From positions 1,814,472-1,878,471 of the forward strand of contig NZ_WKJZ01000001.1 in assembly GCF_009763245.1 (NCBI RefSeq): a DNA stretch of 64,000 nt, in the 5' to 3' direction. The notes under the pieces are model-generated. The model was not told the DNA's origin, did not search any database, and saw only the letters and a list, made by a program, of their open reading frames with translations. Origin of the DNA: Pseudomonas xionganensis. GTDB taxonomy: Bacteria; Pseudomonadota; Gammaproteobacteria; Pseudomonadales; Pseudomonadaceae. Shown here piece after piece: positions 24,198 to 31,527 of the stretch; within the stretch, counting starts at the first letter, position 1, and every line of letters begins with the position of its first letter. The translations under genes and the position numbers were made by a program.

Positions 24198-24941
24198 ATG
24201 CACACAGACAATCACCCAAGCAACACCAGTGGCGCGCCACGTTTTCAGGTTGCGCAAAACGTGGCGCGCACGATGAGCAGCCGCGAGATTGCAGAGCTGA
24301 CCGGCAAGCTGCACAAGAATGTGAAGCGCGACATTGCGGCCATGCTCAGTGACCTGAAAGCAGATGCGCTCAGTTTTGAGCGCATCTATTTGGATGGGCT
24401 CAACCGCGAGCAAACCGAGTACCTGCTGGATCGTGAGCACACCGATTGCCTACTGGCCGGTTACAGCGTGCCGATGCGCATGAAGGTGATCCGCCGCTGG
24501 CATGAGCTGGAGCAAGCCGCTGCAGATCCGGCCATCCCTCAAACACTCCCCGAGGCCCTGCGCCTTGCGGCCGACCTGGCCGAGCAGAACAACCACCTGC
24601 GCCTGGTGGTGACCGAGCAGGCGCCGAAGGTGGAAGCGCTGGCGCGCATTGCCGATGCCCGCGGCTCCATGTGCCTGACCGATGCGGCAAAGCACCTGGG
24701 CGTGCAGCGCTGCAAGCTGATCGACTGGATGAAGGCCAACCGCTGGATCTACCGCCGCGAAGGCTGCGCCCGTTGGTTGGCGTATCAGCCGCGCATGCAG
24801 GCCAGTCTGCTTGAGCACAAAGTCACCGTGCTGGGCCTGGATGATGAGGGTGATCAGCGCCTGGCCAGCCAGGTGCGTATTACCCCGAAGGGGCTGGCTG
24901 TGCTGGCGCAGAAGATGGGGGTGCACAGCAATGGCCGGTGA
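24198..24941 (+). CDS. Rha/KilAC-type phage antirepressor
   Basis: A 247-aa protein. Residues 25-100 are Rha-like (MSSREIAELTGKLHKNVKRD, YLLDREHTDCLLAGYSVPMR, VIRRWHELE) and residues 135-240 are a KilAC domain (PKVEALARIADARGSMCLTD, AAKHLGVQRCKLIDWMKANRW). Such proteins act as antirepressors or regulators of lytic growth. Because the repressor lacks a self-cleaving domain, this protein is the best candidate for induction. Its end overlaps the next gene by 11 bases. Confidence 0.87.
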   Translation: MHTDNHPSNTSGAPRFQVAQNVARTMSSREIAELTGKLHKNVKRDIAAMLSDLKADALSFERIYLDGLNREQTEYLLDREHTDCLLAGYSVPMRMKVIRRWHELEQAAADPAIPQTLPEALRLAADLAEQNNHLRLVVTEQAPKVEALARIADARGSMCLTDAAKHLGVQRCKLIDWMKANRWIYRREGCARWLAYQPRMQASLLEHKVTVLGLDDEGDQRLASQVRITPKGLAVLAQKMGVHSNGR

Positions 24942-25674
24942 GTGGATCAAGATGCGCACCAACCTGTGGGATGACCCACGGGTGTCGCGCCTGTGTGACC
25001 TGGTAGACCAGCCCGAGGCCATGGTGGTGGGCGCCTTGTATTGGCTGTGGGCCATGGCCGATGAGCATTCTGAGGATGGCCTGCTGCCTGGGCTGACCCT
25101 GCGCACCATCGACCGCAAAACCGGCGTGCCGGGCATGGGCCTGGCCCTGGTGCAGATCGGCTGGCTGACCGATGCCGAGGCCGGTGTGACCGTGGTGAAC
25201 TTTGCCGAGCACAACGGGGTTTCAGCCAAGCGCCGTTGCTCGGAGGCCAAGCGCAAAGCGGGTTCGCGCAATGTGTCCGCATGCGATGCGGACAATAAGC
25301 AGACACCGTGCGGAGCTAGAGAAGAGAAGAATATAAATACTCTCTCTCAAGACGCGCATGAGCCTGTTGAGCCATCGGGTGAGCAGCCTGCGGATGCCGC
25401 ACCCTACGCGATGACCCTGGACTGGCAACCTGATCACCAGCGTTTGAAGGCCGTGGCCTTTCGGGCCGGCGTGACGCTTGCCGCCTGCTTGGAGGCGCTG
25501 GGGGCCTTTGTGGTGCACCACGAAGCCAAGGGCCTGGCCAAGACCAGCGCCGAGTGGCAGGCCGGCTTGGTGGCGTGGGCGAAGCGGGATGCAACGCACG
25601 GCGCCGCGAAGGTCACCCCATTGCGCGGCGCTCGCCAGGCAGCGCCTGCAGGCCCCCGAGTGGTGACCGTATGA
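24931..25674 (+). CDS. Replication protein (O-like) with DnaT-type ssDNA-binding domain
   Basis: A 247-aa protein. The N-terminus (GEWIKMRTNLWDDPRVSRLC, TVVNFAEHNGVSAKRR) is the winged-helix form seen in phage replication initiators. The C-terminal 60 residues (DWQPDHQRLKAVAFRAGVTL then FVVHHEAKG, AEWQAGLVAWAKR) match the DnaT-like ssDNA-binding domain. ATG 24931 is chosen for the WIKMRTNLW start. Origin iterons were not evident inside the gene. Confidence 0.82.
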   Translation: MAGEWIKMRTNLWDDPRVSRLCDLVDQPEAMVVGALYWLWAMADEHSEDGLLPGLTLRTIDRKTGVPGMGLALVQIGWLTDAEAGVTVVNFAEHNGVSAKRRCSEAKRKAGSRNVSACDADNKQTPCGAREEKNINTLSQDAHEPVEPSGEQPADAAPYAMTLDWQPDHQRLKAVAFRAGVTLAACLEALGAFVVHHEAKGLAKTSAEWQAGLVAWAKRDATHGAAKVTPLRGARQAAPAGPRVVTV

Positions 25675-26339
25675 ACGGCCCACGCAACGCCGCCCAGGTG
25701 GCGGCCAATCTCAAGCCCCGCGCCATCCCCGGCGCGCCTGCGCCGCAGCAGGTGGTGGTGGACGAAGCGACCCAAACCGCATTGGCCGACCTGATGCGCC
25801 GGCTCAAGGGCAACTACACCGGCTGGCGTCAAGCCTGGCCAACCGAGCAGGAAGAGTTCGCCTGGCAGGACGAGTTCCTGGGCGAGTGCCTTCGCTCCGG
25901 GGTGCTCAGCCAGGGCTTGATTGACCACGGCATGCGCACAGCCGGCCGGGATCGTCGGCCTTTCCCGCCTACCCCTGGGGAGTTTGTGAGCTGGTGCCTG
26001 GCCCCTGATGCCTTTGGCCTGCCGAGCGAGGATGCCGCCTACCGCGTGGCGATGCGCAACACCCACCCCGCCCAGGCCGGTATGGCGCGCTGGCCGCATG
26101 CATCGGTGTACCACGCCGCAGTGGCCTGCGGTTACCTGGCCCTGCAGAACCTGGAGCGCAAGCTGGGCTTCAAGCTGTTTGCCGAGAAGTACCTGGAGCA
26201 GCGCCGCCGCATGGCCCGGGGCGAGGAACTGGCGCCGGCGCCCATCGCTGCTCTGCCTGAGAGGGCTGGCCCGTGCACGCCGGAGGTTGGGCGTGCTGCC
26301 CTGGCCAGCTTGCGCGCAAAGCTGGGGCGCCGGGCATGA
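25671..26339 (+). CDS. Replication protein P-like (helicase loader)
   Basis: A 222-aa protein: LMRRLKGNYTGWRQAWPTEQ, then LGECLRSGVLSQGLIDHGMR and RRPFPPTPGEFVSWC, the signature of phage replication protein P that loads host DnaB at the origin. It starts by ATGA overlap with the O-like gene, the classical O-P order. Confidence 0.87.
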   Translation: MNGPRNAAQVAANLKPRAIPGAPAPQQVVVDEATQTALADLMRRLKGNYTGWRQAWPTEQEEFAWQDEFLGECLRSGVLSQGLIDHGMRTAGRDRRPFPPTPGEFVSWCLAPDAFGLPSEDAAYRVAMRNTHPAQAGMARWPHASVYHAAVACGYLALQNLERKLGFKLFAEKYLEQRRRMARGEELAPAPIAALPERAGPCTPEVGRAALASLRAKLGRRA

Positions 26340-26494
26340 CACCGGCCCAGGCCGCCACCGTGCGGCAACTGGAGGCCCAGGGCTTTGCCCAGGCCGAGAT
26401 CACCCGGGCGGGCATCGGCATGGCCAAGGGCAACGATTACCGGGTTGTGAGTTCAACAGGCCGCGTGCGGCGTGGCGTAGGAGCAAAGCGATGA
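26336..26494 (+). CDS. 52-aa protein with helix-turn-helix pattern
   Basis: Short coupled gene (ATGA overlap with P-like gene): TPAQAATVRQLEAQGFAQAE, ITRAGIGMAKGNDYR. The helix-turn-helix-like spacing and basic tail (GRVRRGVGAKR) suggest DNA contact. Shorter than usual annotation cut-offs. Confidence 0.55.
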   Translation: MTPAQAATVRQLEAQGFAQAEITRAGIGMAKGNDYRVVSSTGRVRRGVGAKR

Positions 26495-26715
26495 CGATCA
26501 CTTGGGGGCCGAAGCTTGACCGCGACGGCAAAGAGATCCCTGGCTGCTTTATCAGCGATTCGGGCTACACCGTGGCCAGCGCCTATGTGCCAGAGCCACG
26601 CTTTACCCTGACCCGCCCCGGCGGCTCGGCCCCATTCGCCTACACCGACCGCAAGGGTGATGTGAACAGGTTGGTGCGGGCTGACCTGCAGGCCGCAGGC
26701 GAGGTTAAGGCCTGA
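26491..26715 (+). CDS. Hypothetical phage protein
   Basis: A 74-aa beta-rich protein (ITWGPKLDRDGKEIPGCFIS, YVPEPRFTLTRPGGSAPFAY). ATGA overlap upstream and TGATG overlap downstream place it firmly in the replication operon. Function unknown. Confidence 0.62.
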   Translation: MTITWGPKLDRDGKEIPGCFISDSGYTVASAYVPEPRFTLTRPGGSAPFAYTDRKGDVNRLVRADLQAAGEVKA

Positions 26716-27731
26716 TGGCGGCGAAGAAGGGCGGCATGCGCACGGTCGGCGAAGTGCTGTTGTGGTGGCTGGCCCGGGTTGAGGGTAACCGGGCCACCTC
26801 TGACAGCTACAAGCGCAGCACGCGCTCGATGGTGAAGAAGAACATCATGCCGGCCTTGGGAAGGGTGTCTATCGCCAAGCTGGACCGCCGGTTGCTGGAT
26901 GACAAGCTGGTGTGGCCGATGGCCCAGGACGGCAAGAAGGCTGGTACCCAGCAGAAGGCCTTCCAGGCACTGCGCCAGGCCTTTCTGCTGGCTGAAGAAA
27001 CGGGCCGCATTAATAGCAACCCGATGGCTGCGCTGACCTTCAAGAGCTTCCACCGTGGTGCCATTGGCAGTAAGCCGGCCAGCCTTTCGCGGATTGATCT
27101 GCCGGGACTGGTGCAGCAGCTCTCTGAGAACTTCAACAGCGACCCGGTGAATGGCCTGCTGCCGCTGTTGATGCTGGCCCATGGCACACGCATCGGGGAA
27201 ACCTTGCAGGCGCAGTGGTCGCACATCTCGCTGGTTGAGCGGGTGTGGGTGCTGCCTGAGCTGAACTGCAAGTCGCGCCGACAACACATCCTGCCATTGA
27301 CGCCGCAGGTGCTGGCCTTGCTGGCCCGCTATCGCCAGGCGTTGCCGGATGCTCGCGCCCAGATCGATTGGGTGTTCCCGGTGCGCGGTGGTGCTCGGCT
27401 GTCGCCCACCAGTGCCAGCGCCATGTTCCGTTCAGTGTCGGGCGGTAAGTGGTCGAGCCATGACCTGCGCAAGCTGATGCGCGATTGCCTGGCCGACCTA
27501 GGCGTGGACTTCTTCATTGGCGAGCGGTTGATCAATCACAGCCTCGGCAAGGTGTCTGAAACCTACCTGACCCGTGACGTGATGGAGCGTTGCCGGGAGG
27601 CGCTTGAGCGCTGGCACTCCCGTCTTGATGAGTGCGGTTTTTCCCTCGCGCACGGCTTGGATATGGCTGTTGCTGCATCTTCACAAATCACCGAAACGCC
27701 AGAGCCTGCGGGCACTGCGGCGAATTCCTGA
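26715..27731 (+). CDS. Second tyrosine recombinase, in the replication module
   Basis: A 338-aa protein of the integrase family with its own core-binding domain (SYKRSTRSMVKKNIMPALG) and all catalytic positions: arginine in AHGTRIGETLQAQW, lysine in CKSRRQHILPL, HDLRKLMRD, LINHSLGKVSETYL with the tyrosine. It is not related closely to the attL integrase. Sitting where lambda has nin genes, it may resolve replication or recombination intermediates, not integrate the phage (inference). Confidence 0.85.
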   Translation: MAAKKGGMRTVGEVLLWWLARVEGNRATSDSYKRSTRSMVKKNIMPALGRVSIAKLDRRLLDDKLVWPMAQDGKKAGTQQKAFQALRQAFLLAEETGRINSNPMAALTFKSFHRGAIGSKPASLSRIDLPGLVQQLSENFNSDPVNGLLPLLMLAHGTRIGETLQAQWSHISLVERVWVLPELNCKSRRQHILPLTPQVLALLARYRQALPDARAQIDWVFPVRGGARLSPTSASAMFRSVSGGKWSSHDLRKLMRDCLADLGVDFFIGERLINHSLGKVSETYLTRDVMERCREALERWHSRLDECGFSLAHGLDMAVAASSQITETPEPAGTAANS

Positions 27732-27754
27732 ATTTTCAATTGGAGAGGATGAAG

Positions 27755-28081
27755 ATGGGCAATTTAGAGTCGAAAACAACCCTTCACCCGCTCCACTCAC
27801 AACGGATTGTTGAGTGGTGGGATCGCTGCGAGCCAGGCGGCTACCAGGCCAACAAGCAAAGGAGAACCGGCCGCACAACGGCAATTGCCCTCAAGGCTAT
27901 TGCAGATGCGATCAGGGAGCCTGGTCGCCTGATCCCTCTTATCGATCATCACCGTGGTATCGAGGCCGCGCGCCACCTTCGAGATATGGTTGATCTCTCT
28001 ATTCATGCTCTTGAACTGCGCGAAATGAACCTGATTGATCACGATGGCTCCTACTACCTCTGCTTTGGGCCTTGGAGGTGA
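27755..28081 (+). CDS. Hypothetical protein with P-loop-like motif
   Basis: A 108-aa protein containing RRTGRTTAIALKAIADAIRE, which looks like the start of a Walker A nucleotide-binding loop followed by its helix, but no Walker B is seen in the short protein. ATG 27755 has GAGAGG six bases upstream. Function unknown. Confidence 0.58.
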   Translation: MGNLESKTTLHPLHSQRIVEWWDRCEPGGYQANKQRRTGRTTAIALKAIADAIREPGRLIPLIDHHRGIEAARHLRDMVDLSIHALELREMNLIDHDGSYYLCFGPWR

Positions 28082-28086
28082 GTGCC

Positions 28087-28422
28087 GTGCGCAACCTTCA
28101 AGCCCTTGGCCGCCTTAAGCCAGGCGCGATGAACAAGACCGAGGCGGCCTATGACCTGCTGTTGAGGCAGCGCCTGCATGCCGGCGAGATCCAGTGGTAT
28201 CGCTTCGAGGGCGTGAAGCTTCGCTTGGCTGACAACACCTTCTATACCGCTGACTTCTTCGTGATGAATGCCGAGAGCGTGTTGGAGGTGCATGAGGTGA
28301 AGGGCTTCTGGACGGATGACGCCCGGGTGAAGACCAAGGTGGCCGCCAGCATGTACCCGTTCAAGTTCTTCGGTGTGCAGCGTGGCAAACGCAACACCGG
28401 CTGGCTATTCGAGGAATTTTGA
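28087..28422 (+). CDS. DUF1064 PD-(D/E)XK-type nuclease
   Basis: A 111-aa protein: MNKTEAAYDLLLRQRLHAGE, then FYTADFFVMNAESVLEVHEV with KGFW, the D-x(n)-ExK core of a restriction-like nuclease. DUF1064 proteins are common in phage ninB/rusA-type positions and probably act as Holliday-junction or structure-specific endonucleases. GTG 28087 is preferred because GGAGG lies eight bases upstream. Confidence 0.8.
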   Translation: MRNLQALGRLKPGAMNKTEAAYDLLLRQRLHAGEIQWYRFEGVKLRLADNTFYTADFFVMNAESVLEVHEVKGFWTDDARVKTKVAASMYPFKFFGVQRGKRNTGWLFEEF

Positions 28423-28745
28423 TGAGTCGCCGGCAGGTTGCGGTGATCCCGCTGGCCAAGTGCGAGATCTGCCAGGGCCAGGGAGTGATCCAGGGGATAT
28501 TCCATGTGATGGAGTGCGCCGGCTGCAATGGCGCGGGCTTGATCGATCAGGCGACGTGCGAGGCACTGAGCCACGCGGCAATGGTGCAGCAGCTGCGGGT
28601 GCGGCTTAACAGGGCCAATCGGCAGATCGAGCAGCAGAGAGAACAACTGGGGCGTGCTGACTTGCTGCCTATTACAGGCGCTGCAGCGGACTACCAGGGC
28701 AACAACAAGAAGGGCGCCGGCGGGGCGCACTTAACTGGCGACTGA
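28422..28745 (+). CDS. Protein with DnaJ-like CxxCxGxG zinc motifs
   Basis: A 107-aa protein with CEICQGQG and CAGCNGAG in residues 14-40, forming one four-Cys zinc site as in the DnaJ zinc-finger repeat, followed by a coiled-coil helix (LNRANRQIEQQREQLG). Overlaps the nuclease gene by TGATG. Phage antitermination proteins may carry such a zinc site, so a role in late regulation is possible. Confidence 0.65.
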   Translation: MSRRQVAVIPLAKCEICQGQGVIQGIFHVMECAGCNGAGLIDQATCEALSHAAMVQQLRVRLNRANRQIEQQREQLGRADLLPITGAAADYQGNNKKGAGGAHLTGD

Positions 28746-28755
28746 GGGGGCTGCC

Positions 28756-29283
28756 GTGACGACATATAGAGATGTGAGCCATGTGATTGCTCGGGTGATG
28801 AGCATTGACACTATCGACGGTACAAAGAAGCCGGGGTGGCAGGCGCTGTATCAGGCGGGGTTCCCAGAGGTTACCGGAAGTGGCTCGGGGCTTTCAGAGC
28901 AAGAGCGGCTGACGCAGGACAGCATGACCCGCGCCGCCCTGCATCGAGAGCTTCCAGAGCTGGCCTGGCGGGTGCTGGTGGCCAAATACAGCATCAATGA
29001 CATTGAGGTGGCCCAGGCCGTGCACTGGCTTGTGCCGCGCGTTGCTTCACCGGGTCACCATCTTTTCAAAATGAAGTGCGTCACAGCTTGGGCTATCCCT
29101 CGCCGCCTTGGCCCCGCCTTCTATCAACTGCAGACCTGGGATGCGGAAGGCACGCCAGAGGGAACCTTGCGTAGGTGGCGCAGTGTGACCAAGCGTTGGC
29201 TGGAAGATCAGCTGGAGGATGCATTTCGGCGTTCTGCGGAGATCATGGCAGCGCGCGGTTTAATTGAGCGTGATGCTGCTTGA
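28756..29283 (+). CDS. Putative late antiterminator (Q-like) by position
   Basis: A 175-aa soluble protein (LAWRVLVAKYSINDIEVAQA then HWLVPRV; RWRSVTKRWLEDQLEDAF). I see no sequence signature that proves Q, but it is the last gene before a promoter-like site and two terminators that precede the holin and all late genes. GTG 28756 follows GAGGGGG. Function inferred from location only. Confidence 0.5.
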   Translation: MTTYRDVSHVIARVMSIDTIDGTKKPGWQALYQAGFPEVTGSGSGLSEQERLTQDSMTRAALHRELPELAWRVLVAKYSINDIEVAQAVHWLVPRVASPGHHLFKMKCVTAWAIPRRLGPAFYQLQTWDAEGTPEGTLRRWRSVTKRWLEDQLEDAFRRSAEIMAARGLIERDAA

Positions 29284-29310
29284 CATGCAGTGAGCAAGTG
29301 AGCATATTTA

Positions 29311-29339
29311 TTGCCAATCTGCGGTTTGGTGCGTAAAGC
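29311..29339 (+). promoter_or_regulatory. Candidate late promoter (pR'-like)
   Basis: TTGCCA (29311-29316), 17-bp spacer, TAAAGC (29334-29339). Directly followed by two terminators and the late operon. Confidence 0.5.
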
Positions 29340-29349
29340 CAAGCCGATC

Positions 29350-29380
29350 AAAAGCCCAGCCCTCGCGCTGGGCTTTTTCG
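29350..29380 (+). terminator. First terminator before late operon (tR'-like)
   Basis: AAAAGCCCAGC-cctc-GCGCTGGGCTTTTT. Confidence 0.85.
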
Positions 29381-29408
29381 TTTCTGATCCCTAGCTGTCA
29401 CCGACAGC

Positions 29409-29437
29409 CTTGCCCGTTCTCCTTCGGGCTTTTTTAT
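29409..29437 (+). terminator. Second terminator before late operon
   Basis: GCCCG-ttctcctt-CGGGCTTTTTT hairpin, 13 bases before the holin gene start. Confidence 0.78.
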
Positions 29438-29449
29438 TAAGGTGTGCAT

Positions 29450-29755
29450 ATGGACCCTACTACAGCCGGCGGCGCCCTGGCGGCGAAGTTTGGTGTCGCG
29501 TTTGCTGGGTTCGTCGGCGCCATCCTTTCCTTGAGTTTCCTCAAGGGATTAAGCCGTTGGCAGGCCTTTTGCGCGGTGCTGACGGGCTTCTCTTGCTCGG
29601 TTTTCCTGACTCCGTTCTTGGTGGCTTTTTTCAGCCTGCCGACTGACGTTGAGTCGCGCTATGGAGTGGCCTTTCTTGTCGGGCTGCTGGCGATGAACCT
29701 GATCCCAGGCGTGAAGGCAGCCCTGGAGCGATTGCTCGCTACCCGGAGTGCCTGA
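29450..29755 (+). CDS. Holin-like membrane protein
   Basis: A 101-aa protein with three membrane segments (about residues 13-32, 40-63, 68-88) and a basic tail, the class I holin layout. It would permeabilise the inner membrane and release endolysin. First gene of the late operon; ATG 29450 has AAGG six bases upstream. The endolysin is 20 kb away at the end of the operon. Confidence 0.75.
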   Translation: MDPTTAGGALAAKFGVAFAGFVGAILSLSFLKGLSRWQAFCAVLTGFSCSVFLTPFLVAFFSLPTDVESRYGVAFLVGLLAMNLIPGVKAALERLLATRSA

Positions 29756-29756
29756 T

Positions 29757-30047
29757 ATGTCGACACTGCTTATTGCGATTGACGCCATGATGATCTGCCT
29801 GATCATGCTGGCATCCCTCGACTACTTGAGGGTCAATCAGTTTGTTGAGCGCCCCTGGCAGTGTGCCGCTTTTTTCCTGCTGGCCATTGCTGCGTTTGGC
29901 CTGCTGTTCGATCGATTGGCAGGCATGGCCCCATCAGCCTGGGCTGTCCTCTTCCACTTGAGCCTGATCATTTACGCCGTTGTTCATCGGTGCGAGATAT
30001 TCGACCGGGGATGGACTTGGGCGGGGGTTGAGCGCCGCCGGCATTGA
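29757..30047 (+). CDS. Second small membrane protein, holin partner candidate
   Basis: A 96-aa protein with three hydrophobic stretches (residues 4-22, 35-55, 60-78) and a positively charged C-terminus. It follows the holin by one base. It could be an antiholin or second holin. Confidence 0.65.
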   Translation: MSTLLIAIDAMMICLIMLASLDYLRVNQFVERPWQCAAFFLLAIAAFGLLFDRLAGMAPSAWAVLFHLSLIIYAVVHRCEIFDRGWTWAGVERRRH

Positions 30048-30079
30048 GGCTGGCAAGTAGCTAAATAGCGGGGTGCAGC

Positions 30080-30871
30080 GTGACAGTTAAGGTGACGTTC
30101 ACCGGCCTGCGCGAACGGCTGCAGACTCTGGACCGCCTTGAGCGCGAACAGCTGCCATTTGCCGCCGCCTTGGCTCTTACTCGCACTGCCCAGGAGATCC
30201 AGAAGGGCCTTCGATCTGAGATCGAGACGGTCTTCGATCGGCCAACAAGGGCCACGCTCAACAGCCTATACCTGCAGCCGGCCACCAAGGAGAAGATGGA
30301 AGCGCGGGTCTGGATCAAGGACGGTCGCAGCACGAACGCCGCCGGCAATCTGGTAGGCAAAGAGGGGCAGTGGGGCAAGGGCAGGGCGGCATCAACATGG
30401 CTTAACCCGCAGGTATATGGCGGCGGCCGGGGTGACAAGGGCTTTGAGAAGATGTTGCGGCGCAAGGGCGCGCTTGGACCTGGGCAGTATGTTGTGCCAG
30501 GCGAAAAGCTGGGCCTTGACCAGTATGGAAACATTGGCCGCGGCAACCTCAACAAGATCCTATCTGGCGCCCAGCTCTTCACCCAAGAGGGCTACAACGC
30601 CAACGCAACTGACAGCGTTCGTTCTCGCAGAAAGGGCAACCGCCGCTACTTCCTGATCCGCAAGGGCAGCCGACCTATCGGTGTGGCCGAGCGGCTTGGG
30701 CGCGGACAGGGTAGTCGCAACAACATCCGGATTGTTCTGGCATTTGTTCGGCGCCCAACCTACAGCCAGCGTCTCGACTTCTTCGGTGTGGCCGAGAAGA
30801 TCGCGAAAGATCAGCTGCCGGTTCAGTTCGAACTCGCGCTGGCCAGAGCCCTCGGCACCCGTCGCCGATGA
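30080..30871 (+). CDS. Hypothetical virion-associated protein before terminase
   Basis: A 263-aa basic protein (TFTGLRERLQTLDRLEREQL, LALTRTAQEIQKGL; later LGRGQGSRNNIRIVLAFVRR, FELALARALGTRRR). The N-terminus resembles minor tail/head-closure proteins that begin with a similar helix, but the location upstream of the small terminase is unusual for those. GTG start. Role unsure. Confidence 0.6.
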   Translation: MTVKVTFTGLRERLQTLDRLEREQLPFAAALALTRTAQEIQKGLRSEIETVFDRPTRATLNSLYLQPATKEKMEARVWIKDGRSTNAAGNLVGKEGQWGKGRAASTWLNPQVYGGGRGDKGFEKMLRRKGALGPGQYVVPGEKLGLDQYGNIGRGNLNKILSGAQLFTQEGYNANATDSVRSRRKGNRRYFLIRKGSRPIGVAERLGRGQGSRNNIRIVLAFVRRPTYSQRLDFFGVAEKIAKDQLPVQFELALARALGTRRR

Positions 30872-30879
30872 TGCACCAC

Positions 30880-30999
30880 CATGGGGCGGCTTTGGGTCCT
30901 CCTGGGGTGGGGGTGCCTGGAGGGTAATTCGGGCCCCGATTTTTCGCTTCGTATGAACTTTTTCCGGGGTAGGCGCTTCCGGTTCCGGCTGGGGTAATC
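30880..30999. other. Candidate cos region
   Basis: 120 bp directly before the Nu1-like gene. TGGGGCGGCTTTGGGTCC (30882-30899) resembles the lambda cosN segment GGGGCGGCGACC, and the rest is G-rich with short repeats (GGGGTGGGGG, TTCCGGGGT, TTCCGGTTCCGG). Location matches cos in lambda. Confidence 0.5.
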
Positions 31000-31527
31000 A
31001 TGGCAACGCAAGTCGAAGTGGCGCAGCACATTGATCTGAGTGATCGTCAGGTGCGCACTCTGGTTGCAGATGGCGTCCTGCCTGCCTCAAAGGGTGCGGG
31101 TGGCCTTGATCTTGACGCCTGCCGATTGGCGTATATCCGCTATTTGCGCGGATTGAGCAGCGGCCAGGTGCGGCCGGAAGTACCCATCGAGTTTGGCGCG
31201 GTTGATCCGCAGCTTGAGGCGCGGCTGACTCAGGAGCGCTTGAGGCTCACGGCAGCCCAGGCCGAAGGGCAGGAACTCAAGAACGAGGTGACCAAGCGCC
31301 AGTCGGTGCCGGTCACGTTTGCCACCTTCGTTCTGTCGCGCCTTGCCGCTGAAATCGGGTCGATCCTCGACACCCTGCCGCTCACATTGAAACGCCGGCA
31401 CCCTGACCTTGAGGTCAGGCACATTGAATCAGTACAGCGCGAGCTGGCAAAAGCTCGCAACAGGTCGGCGACCCTGGATGATCGCCTGCCTGGATTATTG
31501 AATGAGTATCTCGACGCCACAGATTGA
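31000..31527 (+). CDS. Terminase small subunit, Nu1-like
   Basis: A 175-aa DNA-packaging protein that should bind cos. The N-terminus is a winged helix (TQVEVAQHIDLSDRQVRTLV, then GVLPASKGAGGLDLDACRLAY), followed by a long helix (LTQERLRLTAAQAEGQELKN) and a C-terminal part that contacts the large subunit. Its end overlaps the large terminase gene by 26 bases, as in lambda nu1/A. Confidence 0.88.
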   Translation: MATQVEVAQHIDLSDRQVRTLVADGVLPASKGAGGLDLDACRLAYIRYLRGLSSGQVRPEVPIEFGAVDPQLEARLTQERLRLTAAQAEGQELKNEVTKRQSVPVTFATFVLSRLAAEIGSILDTLPLTLKRRHPDLEVRHIESVQRELAKARNRSATLDDRLPGLLNEYLDATD

